This document shows positions 8,930-19,765 of a stretch of DNA of 64,000 nt, in pieces; the first letter of the stretch is position 1; each line of letters starts with the position of its first letter. The translations under genes were made by a program, and so were the position numbers. The DNA is from Dryocosmus kuriphilus. Taxonomy: Eukaryota; Arthropoda; Insecta; Hymenoptera; Cynipidae. The stretch is from the NCBI GenBank assembly GCA_038277395.1, contig CM076193.1, forward strand, positions 173,206,711 through 173,270,710, written 5' to 3'. The notes beneath the pieces were generated by a model. The model was not told the DNA's origin and made no database searches. It was given only the letters and a program-made list of their open reading frames with translations.

Positions 8930-10332
8930 ATCGGTAAATGTGATAATACAATATATTTATAATTTTAACACTTTCCATCTGTCCGCAAATAACAATTTGT
9001 CCTATTTAATCCGTCTTATATCCCGATTGCTCCTTCTTTATAAACTCTGTCTGAATTAATTATCCGAAATGAGTACGAAGTTAATCATAATTTCTTCGGG
9101 TGGTATCCGGATTGCGTGCGTTGTAACAAAATGTAATTTAAAAGGTATTAATGTCTATGCCCACATAAAACTTGAAATGCCCGGAGTGTCTCTATTTTAA
9201 AAAAATATTCTACAAATTTGAAATGAGTCCTCATTAGTACGAAATTTGTACTTTTAGCAAACTTTTTCCGAAAGCAAGCATTTAATAGTCAAAGTTGATT
9301 AAAGTTGGGCCTATGCGGCTTATATTGGAGTACACTGATAGAAATTGTTCGGTTTATTCAACCATACTATTGTGGGTTAAATATTTATGGGTATATTTGC
9401 AATGAAATATGTGTCTTTTAAACATAAAGAACGTGAAGTGCACTAACTGAAATATGCTAAATGCAGCTTATTTATATTTGTGGTGCAAAGCTCCATTTTA
9501 TGTATTACAGCTGCATGAAATGTGCAATTTTGGTAACATTTGTGTGAGGGAAATATCTCTGAAGTGTGTATTTGTTCAATATACGTGAATGACTGATTCA
9601 TCCGACTCGCTTTGCTTCGTTTAGAAATCTTTTTGAGAAGCGGATCTCGCTCGCGTTTGTGTGCGTCTGGCTTTATAGCCTCAAATTGCATGCAGGAATG
9701 AAATGGAATACATATTGGTCCACAGGAGCACAGAAAAAAAATCGGATGGCTAAAGCACACACCCTGTATGGATGTATCTATACTAGCAACAATATATGAT
9801 TAACCTAATCATTAATATGCTTGTACTAACTATTTATTTATATCAGTGCAATAGAATATTCTTGGGTCAGTCTGGATACAGGTTTCGTAATGATTCGGAA
9901 TAATTCGAATCTTTTCCGAATAAATTCCCATATGAATCTTTCGCCAGGGTTTTAACATTTCGGGTTGTAATTGCGTTAATCATGTAATTTTTATGCCTAA
10001 TAAAACTTAATAGAACGTAGAAACCGACGTACCACGTACGACTAACCTGAAGCAGCATCGTCTCACTGCACGCGCATCTTTTGCCAATTTTTTGCACCCG
10101 GAAATTTCTGTAAACTATCAACACTGCGTATGCTTGGACGGCAAAAAACTAATAAGAATTGGCAATATATGCTCGCGCATTGTGTTCTGTTGCGTTACGT
10201 CAGCAGTACGACTTTATCTGCATCCTACTGAGGAGAGAATTATAGAGGATCACAACATTGCCGGAAGGTGTTTGTGATATAAAAACATAGTATACACTTA
10301 ACAAAATTTTAGTTCTCTATTTCTTGAATCAG
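8930..10332 (+). other. Unit B intron remainder
   Basis: Outside the element at 9333-9848, this is intron DNA shared with 18613-19000, 42320-42680, 44560-44719 and 51406-52361. Shared blocks include ATCCGAAATGAGTACGAA near 9063 and CAGCAGTACG near 10200. No gene is seen. The strong intron similarity shows recent segmental duplication. Confidence 0.65.
9333..9848. mobile_element. MITE-like element with CACTGATA ends
   Basis: The element begins CACTGATAGAAATTG and ends TTTATATCAGTG, giving 8-bp inverted ends, and it sits within the unit B intron. The first part (about 160 bp) recurs at 19524-19690. There is no ORF of note, and I see no clear target duplication. Confidence 0.45.
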
Positions 10333-10930
10333 GTTTAAGTTCAGAGTACGACTCTTCACAAAATGGCACCGAAATTCCTGGTGTTCCTTGTTGCAGACCG
10401 TATTATTTTCCTGGCGGGCTATCTCTTGCCACTTCTCATCTTCGTCACAGGTCCAGGACACCACTTCCTCATAGATCCATAGCTCTTCCTCTTTGCAGGC
10501 CCTTGTCTCCTAATACTAACATTAGTCGTACTACTGACCTTGAATCTACTCGGCTTATTCCCATCGCAAATCCGGATCGGCTATTCGAAATTCGAAAATA
10601 TGTTTTTCCTGACGATGGAGGAATCCAGTCGCGAGTTGAACAAAACGGTTAGTACCGGTGCCAACCGCAGAACGAAGAGTATTAACATAGTCCGAGGGTG
10701 AAGTCTTAGCCATATTAGAGAGTAATACAGTTTTTCGTGGAATATTCAAACTTAAGGTTGACTATCAGGGTGGAAAATGGGCGAAAATAAATATGAGAAC
10801 CGACATGGTTGAAGAATTGTCTTCACAAGAAGTTAAGGAAGCTCCATTAGCCAAAGCCCAACTAATCCATTTGAATTTTAATGTTTGGCGTTTAATCTCG
10901 CTTATAAACCACAACCTTACACACTATTCA
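10333..10930 (+). pseudogene. Unit B exon 2
   Basis: The exon follows an AG at 10331-10332. The expected frame reads GLSSEYDSSQNG and continues through the Arg/Pro-rich linker to LIPIANPDRLFEIRKYVFP, then stops at a TAG near 10650. A frameshift and a further TAG near 10690 follow before the C-terminal half (RGIFKLKVDYQGG...). It is clearly a decayed paralog of the exons at 2574 and 44720. Confidence 0.8.
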
Positions 10931-11338
10931 TTCAATTTAAACAATTGTAAAACCACAATATAATACAGTTTGTAATTTGTAATTCCTCTAAAACGTAAAA
11001 GGTTTATTTAAGTTGTGATAACGTGTCATGAGTTTGAACAAGTTATGTAACAAATTTCTTTCCACGAAACTAAAACATGATATGTAAATATCTTGGAAGG
11101 TCAGTCATGACTTTGGCAATAGTCCAGGAGGTAATGATTATATTATATATCCTTCACTTTCCTTTACGCACCGACTTTAGGAAACTAATTTTACCTGAAG
11201 GGCGCCAGACAGTATCACCACACTACCAAAGTAATTTTAAGTATTTCAAGTTTCTAAAGATTGCTCAAGAAGTTAGTCTACGCTATTATCTTTATTTAAA
11301 CATTATTTTCTGATTGGCTCTAAATCTTAGTAGAGGGG

Positions 11339-11560
11339 ATGGTAAGGACTACAGAGCATTATAACTTTGGGCCGATCACAAGCGCAGAACAAAGATTATT
11401 AACAACAGCTGATGGTAATGTCGTTGCAATATTGATGGTAATACAGTCAGTGTTTCACAGCGTGAAACGGGTGAAAATAAAAATGATAACCGGTACAGTT
11501 GACAGCACAAGAAGCCGAGGAAAGTTTATGTGATAAGCAGCGGCTAATCCATAAGAATTT
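11339..11560 (+). pseudogene. Second degenerate exon 2 tail after unit B
   Basis: It contains the block coding AEQRLLTTADGNVVAI and MITGTVD, matching the family's RVLTTSNGDVLAI and MRTGMVE regions. It is the counterpart of 3430-3520 and 37851-38100. Frameshifts and stops are present. Confidence 0.6.
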
Positions 11561-11688
11561 TAGTATAGTGCTAAAGATCATTAGTTCAATGTTAAAAAAT
11601 AGAAATCTGAAATATAATATTGCTTGTAATCCAAAGGCGGCTCAGAATCTCATATGAAATTGATTTTTACTTTAAAGATACAATTTAT

Positions 11689-14600
11689 ATACATAAACGG
11701 TTTATTTTAGCTACTAGGGCCGCAAAATACACAGACAAGTCTGCCACATCGAGGTTTCATATGTACACATTTTACAAACTTTAATTAAATTTTAATTGAA
11801 TCGCTTCGCCTTACATCACCTCCAGTGCATCTTATCTTTTCTTAGCCAAGCCTTATCCTGTCACCAACACTCCTTATTTGTTTCGCATGCATCATCTTAG
11901 CTTTTTATTGCCACCGTTTCGCTTTCCTTCCTCTCTCACTTTACCTCTAACCCTTGCAATTTGTCCTTTTTTTTAAGCTTGCCAACTCTTCTCTCAATCT
12001 CCTTTAACCACCAATTTGACACTTTCTTATTTTCTAAAGATAATTGTTCTAATCCTTTCCCCCATTTCTCTTCCCCTCTTTTCCTTCTTCTTCTTTTCCA
12101 ATACCGTCAACCATTCTACGACCTCCACTGTTCCCTTCTCATGCAGGACCTGACCCATTGTTATTCTTCTCTTTTCTATCTTATTACAATATTCCATCCA
12201 ATGTTTTAAACTTCCTGTACCTCTCCCACGTGGCATGCATCCTCTTTTCTTCTTCATACACCAATATTTGTTCCAGTCTTCCGTATTACCAAACCTCAAC
12301 CTCGCGTTTACCTTTTGCGATCCTCTTTCCCCTCTTCTCTCGAAATATTTTGCAATACCCTCTACTTTTATACACTTATACTTCTCATTATATTTTGCTT
12401 CTCTTATTTTATTTTCCATTCCTTGCTTAAAAACTCCCTTATCTCTTTCTGTCAACCCTTTTTGTATCTTCATTCCCCTTCCATGCATTTTTTTGAACCA
12501 TTCCTTTGACCATCCACACCTATTCAAGTTTGTTTCTCTTTTTTTCATTAAATTATCTTCCCCTCTACCATTTTCTCTTTCCTTTAAGTACGCTTTCACT
12601 ATAGTCCAGTCCTTGCTCTCCAACACTATTTCTTCGTATTTCCAAGCTCTGTTACCTGTTCTTATCTTTACTCTTTCCCTATCTACCTTTTTAGAACTGC
12701 ATATCATGGTGTCCATCTGTCCAGTCCTAGTGTCCATCTTATATATCTTTGATGCAACATTTACACCTCCTCGTATTCTTTCCAACCCCATATTTCAACT
12801 CCGTACATTAGCACACTCAGGACCAGCACCTCAATCATTCTCATTTTTCTTTTCTAGTCTTCTTTAAATAAGTTTTCCCCTATTCCCCATATCATAACAA
12901 TATCTGCTATTTTAACTCTCTCTTTTACGTCATCTTTTACATTCCCATTTTTCTTAAATAAAAATCCTAAGTACGTAAATTCTTTGACTTCCTCAATACC
13001 TTCACCCTTCCACTTCCAACTGTCTCATCCCTTCTTTCTACTTCCCTTTCTTTCTTCTTTCTACTTCCTTTTCTTCCTTCTTTCTGCTTCCTTTTCTCCC
13101 AAAACTAGCACCTTCGACTTTGCTACATTTAAAACCATCTTCTTTACCTATAAATACTTCTCTCTAGTCTTTTCATCATATTTGACAAAACCTCTTTTTC
13201 TGTAGCTCCTATTATCACGTCATCCGCGTATGCTAATGTCCAGAATCTGTTCCCTCCTACCACCAGACAACCCTCTAACACTTTCTTGAACTCTTCCTCC
13301 ATGTCCACAGTGAATATTGTAAAAAGAAGCGGGCACAGAGGACAACCCTGTCTTAGTCTTACCTCAGTCTAGAATTCTTCCGAGGTTTCATTCCCCACCT
13401 TTACCCTATCTTTCGTTTCTTTACAAATTTCCCTCACTATCTCTATCGAGCCTATGTTTATTCTTCTCTTGCCTATTACTTCCCAAAATATTTTCCTATA
13501 TACTGATGCGAACGCTGCTTTCAATTAAAAAATGTCACTTATTTTCCATCCTTTTTTCTCTAGTTCATTCTCTACCACGCGTTGCAAAACATAAATGTTA
13601 TCTATATTGCTTCTAGCTTCTCAGAAACCTGCCTAATTCTCTGGCAGTATTCCTTTCGCTTCTACTTCTTTTTCTAATCTCTCGGTTAACACCCTTGCAT
13701 ATACCTTGTAAGCTGTGCTTAATAATGTTATTCCCCTGTAGTTTTCTACTTTCCCTGTTTCAACTTTCTTGCGGATTGACGTTATCAATCCCTCTCTCCA
13801 TTTCCCCGGAAATCATTCACTTTTTCATAATCTTTTCACTACTTCTTTTAACTTCCTTCTGACTTCCCCTCTACTGTATATCCACACCTGACTATCTAAT
13901 CCGTCACTACCTCCTACTCTTTCCTTCTTTAATCTTCTAATCTGCTCTTCTATCTCCTCATATTTCAACTCTTCATCCTCTTCTAATTTACTTCTTGTCC
14001 AACTGTCAGTCCCCTTTCACTAGTTCCTTGAAACATTCCTTTAAAATACTGCCCCCATTTACCCATGCTAATCTTATCCTTTATTCCCCCTTTTTTCTTT
14101 CTCAATTTGATTATAAGCTTCCATTCCACTACTTCAGTTTTAATTTGCCTTAATTCCTCCTCTAATTCCTGTTTCTTGGTTTCCTCTTTCTTTATAGCTC
14201 TCTGTATTCCTTCCTGGTTGTGACGCAATTTATCCTTTCACTTTTACCGCTCCTTCATCGCTTGTACTCTTTTTTCACCTCTTTTTTCTTCTTCTTACAA
14301 TCTTTATCCTATCAAACTTTTGTCCAATTTTTATGTTTTTCCGATCTGTTCCTAAGTTTTTTTGTGACTCTAATCTTCTTGACCTTTTCTTTTAAGTCCT
14401 CCCACATCTCACTCAACACTATCTCTTCAAACTCTAACTTTTCATTATTTCCTATATACTCCTTCTTTGCTTTTTCAGTCCACGCTTCATTCTCGCTTAG
14501 TTCTCTCATACCCTTTCTTAATTCCCTACTTATTCTGATTTTCAGGTTCACCCCTATTTGGTCATAATCTGGCTCTGCACTCGCTTCTACTTGCATTTGT

Positions 14601-14953
14601 CTTGCAGGCTCCCAACGCCCTATATTAGTTACCACGTAATTTATGACAGTGTTCGTGTTGCTTCTCACATATGTAAATTCACATTTCTCGTCCCCTTTCT
14701 TTTTACCCTTAAGTATATACCACCTTTTGTTTTCTATCATCCTTAGCAGTTGCTTTCCCTCGCTATTTATTAGCTCGTTTTTCAAATCTCTTTTCCCCTC
14801 CTCTTAACTCCTTCTAGCTCTTCCCTTCCTTCTAGGTTGGACTTTATTCTTGTCACAATTCCTCCAATTGCTCTACTTTTTCCCTTTTCCCTTGTGCCCC
14901 CTTGTAATTCCCATCTATACCCACTTGGCAACTTACATTCTATAGTTTTCTAA
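11689..14953 (-). mobile_element. Non-LTR retrotransposon, 5'-truncated (R1/I-like)
   Basis: It lies on the minus strand, with the 3' end at 11689 (TAGTGGCTAAAATAAAC-type tail, complement) and a truncated 5' end at 14953. The flanks TTAAAGATACAATTTAT (11672-11688) and TTAAAGATCCAATGTAT (14954-14970) form a 17-bp target duplication with two differences. Reading from 14953 down: an endonuclease C-terminal region (14312-14785, with VINYVVTN and a PDYDQIGV segment where the catalytic SDHLP motif is degraded), a reverse transcriptase with TLAYADDVIIGAT (13211-13250), and a C-terminal region (12027-12791). Many frames are broken. The clade is a guess. Confidence 0.85.
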
Positions 14954-15098
14954 TTAAAGATCCAATGTATTATGTCTCTCCATGCTCTTTCTTAAGTGCC
15001 CTGATAGATTTCTGTTTTTCAGAAACAGATAATAAAAAATTTCCTTTTTATTCCTTTAGGAAAATATTTTAGGTGAAAAATTATTACTTATAGGCTTA

Positions 15099-16158
15099 CC
15101 ACATGGAATTAGACGTCCCGAGCCTCACAAGGAAAAAATTAATTTTTTACCTTAAAACCTTTTTTATTCTTCGGTGTACTCTCCATTTAAAGTAATGCAC
15201 TTATTCCAGCGGTCCTCCAACATTTCGATGGTGGTACAGCACATTCTTCCTTGCCATGTGCGGCCGTTTTTTTTTAATTACTTTGTTTAAACGATGCAGT
15301 TGAGCAACGTAGTAGTCACCTGTGATGATTTTTCCCTTTTCCAAATATTCAATCATGATTATTCCTCTTGTATCCCAAAAAACACTTGCCATAACCTTCC
15401 CGGCCGACTGTTGCATCTTCGGACGCTTCGGACGGCTGCTCCTGCTTCCAACCACTCTGCAGGCTGTCTGTTGGACTCGGGAGTGTAATAATGAATCCAG
15501 GATTCGTCCATCGTCACGAATCGACGCAAAAAGTCCTTTTTGTTCCTTTAGAACAAGGCCAAATTACGCTCGGAATCTTCAGCACGTTGCTGCTTCTGGT
15601 CCGGTGTGAGCAAACGCGGCACCCATGTTGCGATCAGCTTTTTTATCCCCAAATGTTCATGCAAAATGCTGCTAACGCGTTCTATCGATATACCCACGGC
15701 CTCTGCTATTTCACGCAACTTCGCTTTCCGATCATTCAAAACGATTAAATGGATTTTTTTTATGTTTTCCGGTGTGGTGACCTCAGAGGGCCGTCCACTA
15801 CGCTGAGCATCATCGGTGCTGGTACGACCACGTTTGAAGTCCGCAAACCAGCGTTTTACGGTTGTAGTTGATGGTGCGGATGTTGGATAGCATTTATCTA
15901 ACCACTCCTTGGCCTGGACGGTGTCATTTCCCATTAAAAAACAATGTCTTATTAAAACCCGAAACTCGTCTCTTTCCATCGTTCGCGAGAAACCAAAGCT
16001 TGTCTAACACAATTAGCCTTTATTCGAAAACTAATGCACGAAATGTCACGAAACTCAAGGTAGTGCTGTCTAAAGGCTGGTTCTCAACGAAAACATACAT
16101 GGTTTAATCCTAGTGGCGACATCTCTGTGTGAGGCTCGGGACTTCTCATTCCATGTAG
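15099..16158 (-). mobile_element. mariner element, internally deleted (mellifera-like)
   Basis: The inverted ends CCACATGGAAT and ATTCCATGTAG (complement CTACATGGAAT) continue through GTCCCGAGCCTCACA. TA flanks lie at 15097-15098 and 16159-16160. Paralogous empty sites reading GGCTTATAATGATTT occur near 3370 and 37290, which proves the insertion. The 1060-bp length is short for a mariner of about 1.3 kb; the missing part is the 3' end of the transposase gene. Confidence 0.9.
15201..15979 (-). pseudogene. mariner transposase, broken
   Basis: It starts at the ATG at 15979 (MERDEFRVLIRHCF) and reads through two helix-turn-helix regions and the WVPRLL linker (about residue 120). A TAA then replaces a Lys codon near 15550, followed by the first catalytic Asp in TMDESWIHYY, a frameshift near 15440, and QQSAGKVMASVFWD. 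The frame leaves the family at about 15205, before the third catalytic Asp region, so the enzyme would be inactive. Confidence 0.85.
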
Positions 16159-16198
16159 TATAATGATTCACCTAAAATAGTTTCCCCGTGGGAGAGAC

Positions 16199-16824
16199 GG
16201 GCCGCACTCGAATTGCGCTAGCGTTCAACCACTATAAGAAACTTCAGGTGCTCCTCCCACTTTCCCCGCCCGAAGAACGATGCCCATTATCCCCCGCGCA
16301 ATAAGAAATATAATACGATATAAAAATTCTAATCCTGCAATTAGCAATTTAGAAACATTATGTCCAAAATCTACAGTCCTTGGCGATTTTAGCAATACGT
16401 TATTCGCATTAATATGTTTTAAAATATTATTAACCAGTTTGGTGTACTTCTATCTTCAAACACTTGGCAATGATCTAACTGGTTCATTAAAATGCATAAA
16501 TACACGTAAAAATGCATTAAAAACCTTGAAAATGGGGAAATTACATTCCTGTTCTTTAAATTAAAGTGCTGAATATACTCGTAAAATTATATTACAATGA
16601 TTAATGATTGAATGATTGTAAATAATACTAAGCTTTTAAAAATTCAATATTTGAATATTATATTCCTAACTGATCAAAGGACAATGGGCATCAACCTTAA
16701 GACAGTGGAAGTAGGAGGAGCATTTGCAGATTCTGTCCCTAGCGCAATTCATGAAGAAAATAAAGAAGGCCGTATGGCGAGCAGGTAAGGATCTGACCGG
16801 TAGTGCAATTCGTGTGCACCGGAA
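16199..16824. mobile_element. Foldback/MITE-like element with subterminal inverted repeats
   Basis: The left end GCACTCGAATTGCGCTAG and right end (complement) GCACACGAATTGCACTAC are inverted, and a second inverted pair lies inside (GTGCTCCTCCCAC and GATGCCCAT on the left, matched near 16685-16725 on the right). The flanks end and begin with AGAC (16195-16198, 16825-16828). The host sequence without the insertion (GGGAGAC then ACC) is seen near 1986, 3807 and 37320. No transposase is encoded. Confidence 0.7.
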
Positions 16825-17290
16825 AGACCACCCAAAGTAGATAGGAAAAATTCAATAGCACTTAACTGTATCATTTTCCTACAATAAACAAGGATTTGCA
16901 TATTCCAATATTCTGTAGAATCATATCTTTTTAACATATAGTCCAGAATTTATATTAGATTTTCGAAGCTTCGAATGAGCTGCTATAGTATAAATTATAT
17001 AAGTTTTCAATTTAAACATCGGATTCCTCTGAAACGTAAAAAATTATGTAAACCTTGAAAAGGTGACATCAATGCGAATAAACTATGGAACTAGTTTTCT
17101 CTTCTTGAAATTGTCACATGAGATGTAATTATCTGAGAAATAGAATCGACTTTGATGTCGACAATAATTCTCGAGATAATGACTATGGTGTATGTAAAGG
17201 CTCCAACAAAACAACTAAGTATTCACTAGTTACACCGTTAATCACATTATTCGCCCCTGCATTAATAAGTTTTTTCTCTAGTTGGCAAAA
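16825..17290 (+). other. Unit C upstream region
   Basis: Host array DNA homologous to 41810-42264. It includes the ATAACGACTATGGTGTAT stretch (unit C form near 17176) that may hold the core promoter. No ORF is supported. Confidence 0.5.
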
Positions 17291-17342
17291 ATGAGTGTCG
17301 CTTGTACTCTGGTCTTATTCTTGGTGGTTACCCATAATACTA
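17291..17342 (+). pseudogene. Unit C exon 1, cut by Tc1 insertion
   Basis: The ATG at 17291 starts MSVACTLVLFLVVTHNT, a signal-peptide exon like that at 42265. It is interrupted at the TA of 17341-17342, a few bases before its donor, by the Tc1 element. No matching exon 2 is found before the next unit. Confidence 0.75.
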
Positions 17343-18610
17343 CAGTCTGTTCCACAAGAAATAATCCGCGTTTTCTCGAAAAGTTTTAAAGATTTTTGTT
17401 CGTTTCTTTTTTGGCCTGACTGCACGTTTCAAGGGCAAGAGCGGAACCGCCGATTTGGTTCAGTCTCATTCGAAGTGTCGGATAGTGAACAAGTTTGCGC
17501 AATGAGTGCAGTATACGCTAAACGGTTCGAAGCTGTGTTTTTGTGCAGCAATGCACACGGACCAAAACTTTCATACTCAGCTGCCGCTAAAGTGCTTAAA
17601 AGGCCTAAGTACTTCGTGCAAAAGTGGGTGGAGCGGTATACGGACAGAAAAGCTGTTGACGATCTTCCAGGAGAAGGAGAAACGCGAGCAACGTCCAGCA
17701 AGGAGGATAAGGGGATCATCGCACTATTCAAGCGCAACCCCACTCTGCGGCTGCGCGAAGCCAAGGCTAAGCTAGCGGAGAAGGGATTAGACGTTAGTAT
17801 AAAACACTATAAGACGCAGATTAGCTGAGGAAAACATGCAGTACCGTAGCACGAGGCAGAAACCCCTGCTCTCAGAAGTGCACATGCAAAAACGGCTGTC
17901 ATGGGCTATGGAAAACAATGATCGCGATTGGTCAAATGTGATTTTTTCCGACGAAGCATCCTTTTGGGCATGGGTTCCAATAAAGCGTGCCTGGTCAGGC
18001 AAAGGTGAGCGGTTCCTCCAGCGAACTGTTAAACCCCCAGTAAAGATCCATGTTTGGGGATGCTTCTCACAGCGCGGTTTTGGCTGTTTAGAGCTGTTCA
18101 CTGAGAACCTGAACGCGGAAAAAATGCTCAAAATCTACAAGTATGTTCTTCTGAGGTTTGCAGAAAAGATGTTTGGAGCCAGTAGTGAGGTTTGGATCCT
18201 TCAAGAGGACAACGATCCCAAACATTGCAGTCGCCTCTGCAAGAACTCGAAAGCTGAATATGGCGTCGTCACCTTGGCCTGGCCTTCACAATCTCCTGAT
18301 GCCAATCCGATTGAAAATATGTGGAGCGTCGTGAAGAGAAAACTTGCAGGAAGGCGTGTATTCACCCTCAAGCAGCTCTCTCGACGAACTAGAGAGGTTT
18401 GGCGCTCTCTATCTTTAGAATATGCTGAAAAATTAGTCGAGAGCATGCCCAGAAGATGCCAGGCCATTATAGAGAATAATGGCGATTAGACCATTTATTA
18501 AGGTAAGTTCTCCCTAACCTTTAAAGCGCCTTTTCATTCCAGAAAAGAAAAATAAAGTTTTCTTTAAAACTTTTCGAGAAAACGCGTATTCTTTCTTGTG
18601 GAACAGACTG
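17343..18610 (+). mobile_element. Tc1-like transposon
   Basis: The element is 1268 bp, flanked by TA (17341-17342 and 18611-18612). The inverted ends start CAGTCTGTTCCACAAGAA and run about 48 bp with only two or three differences, including GCGTTTTCTCGAAAAG. It encodes one transposase with DD34E spacing. Confidence 0.92.
17502..18489 (+). pseudogene. Tc1-like transposase, single frameshift
   Basis: The ATG at 17502 starts MSAVYAKRFEAVF, followed by the N-terminal helix-turn-helix DNA-binding part. A small indel near 17805-17815 shifts frame. The catalytic part then runs from about 17815 to the TAG at 18487: the first Asp in IFSDEASFWAW, the second in LQEDNDPKH, and the Glu in SPDANPIENMW. 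I count 34 residues between the second Asp and the Glu (DD34E). Apart from the indel it looks nearly intact, so the insertion is probably fairly young. Confidence 0.9.
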
Positions 18611-18612
18611 TA

Positions 18613-19000
18613 TACGCAAATATGATTATTTGATGTATCTATAGTTTTAAGTGCACTCTTAGGCTCTCTCCAAATAACGATTTTTCTTATTCAAACTGCT
18701 TTGTATCCCAAATGCTCTTTTCTGCTAAACTGTACATGAATTTATCCGAAAAGAGTACGAATGTAATCTGAATTTATGCCGGAGAAAATGGATTTCAAAG
18801 CGTGTTCCTATTGATCCTCATATAAGAAGCTAATCCTCACAGTGTCCTTATTGGTACAAAACTTTCTACAATTCGGAAGTGAGTCCGTATCGGTACGAAA
18901 TTTTTACGTGTTACGAGCTTTTACCGAAGTATCCGTTAGCATCCGAAAAGAGTACGAAAGGAATCTTAAGTGTAAGAAATCTTAATCGATAAAATCTTTT
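18613..19000 (+). other. Unit C intron remnant
   Basis: Host intron DNA homologous to 42325-42670, sharing for example CATGAATTT(A/G)TCCGAAA near 18733. No exon 2 follows; a Jockey-like remnant begins at about 19000. Confidence 0.6.
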
Positions 19001-19523
19001 CTAATGAACAGAAAACATATTGTTCTATATGCTGAATACATGTCTAAACCATTCACTCTATCCTTAGAAGTCCCTCAGGGATCTAATCTTGGACCCATCA
19101 TTATGTTATTTATGTTCTAGATATATCTTCGCTATGTGGACCTATGTGGACGATGCAAAAGTATTTCGGAAAATAGCCCACACTAGAGACTGTATCACTT
19201 CGCAAAATGACCTAAGAATTTTCCACAAATGCTTCAAGGACAATGCATTGCCAATTAATCCTGACAAATCGAAAACTATTGCGCTCCATCGATCTACCAA
19301 TTAAATTTCCTTTGAGTAACAATTGATTAATATCACAATAAAAGGGGCGGATTCGATATCAGACGTAAGACTGATATCTAGCTCGGATGTTAGATTTGTA
19401 GATCAAGATAATGCGTTTGTAAAAACCTGTTCGGAAATACTTGGATTCCTAACCAGGACGCGTAAATTACTCATTCATGTTACATTTAATTATTTAAATA
19501 ATTATTATGATTTTCTCAGTATA

Positions 19524-19690
19524 CACTGATAGAAATGGTTCAGTTGATTCAACTATACTATTGATATTTGTGGTGCAAAGCTCCATTTTATATATTACAG
19601 CTATATGAAATATGTAATTCTGTTAATATTTGCGTGAGGAAAGTATCTTTAAAACTTGTCTTTTAGCAATATACGTCCTAGAACGACTTA
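19524..19690. repeat. Partial copy of the CACTGATA MITE-like element
   Basis: It starts CACTGATAGAAATGG and matches the first 300 bp of 9333-9848 with an internal gap, sharing GTGGTGCAAAGCTCCATTTT. The right inverted end is missing. Confidence 0.6.
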
Positions 19691-19765
19691 TATTCCCCAC
19701 GTGCTTATATTCGGCTTTCTTACGATTTAGGAGAGATTCTCATATACATGCTTAGTATTTATATT

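Noticed and set aside
12235..12867. Plus-strand ORF of 210 codons, rich in Phe, Ser and Leu
   Set aside because: It is the antisense of the coding C-terminal region of the minus-strand non-LTR element; the composition follows from a pyrimidine-rich complement of Lys/Glu/Arg codons.
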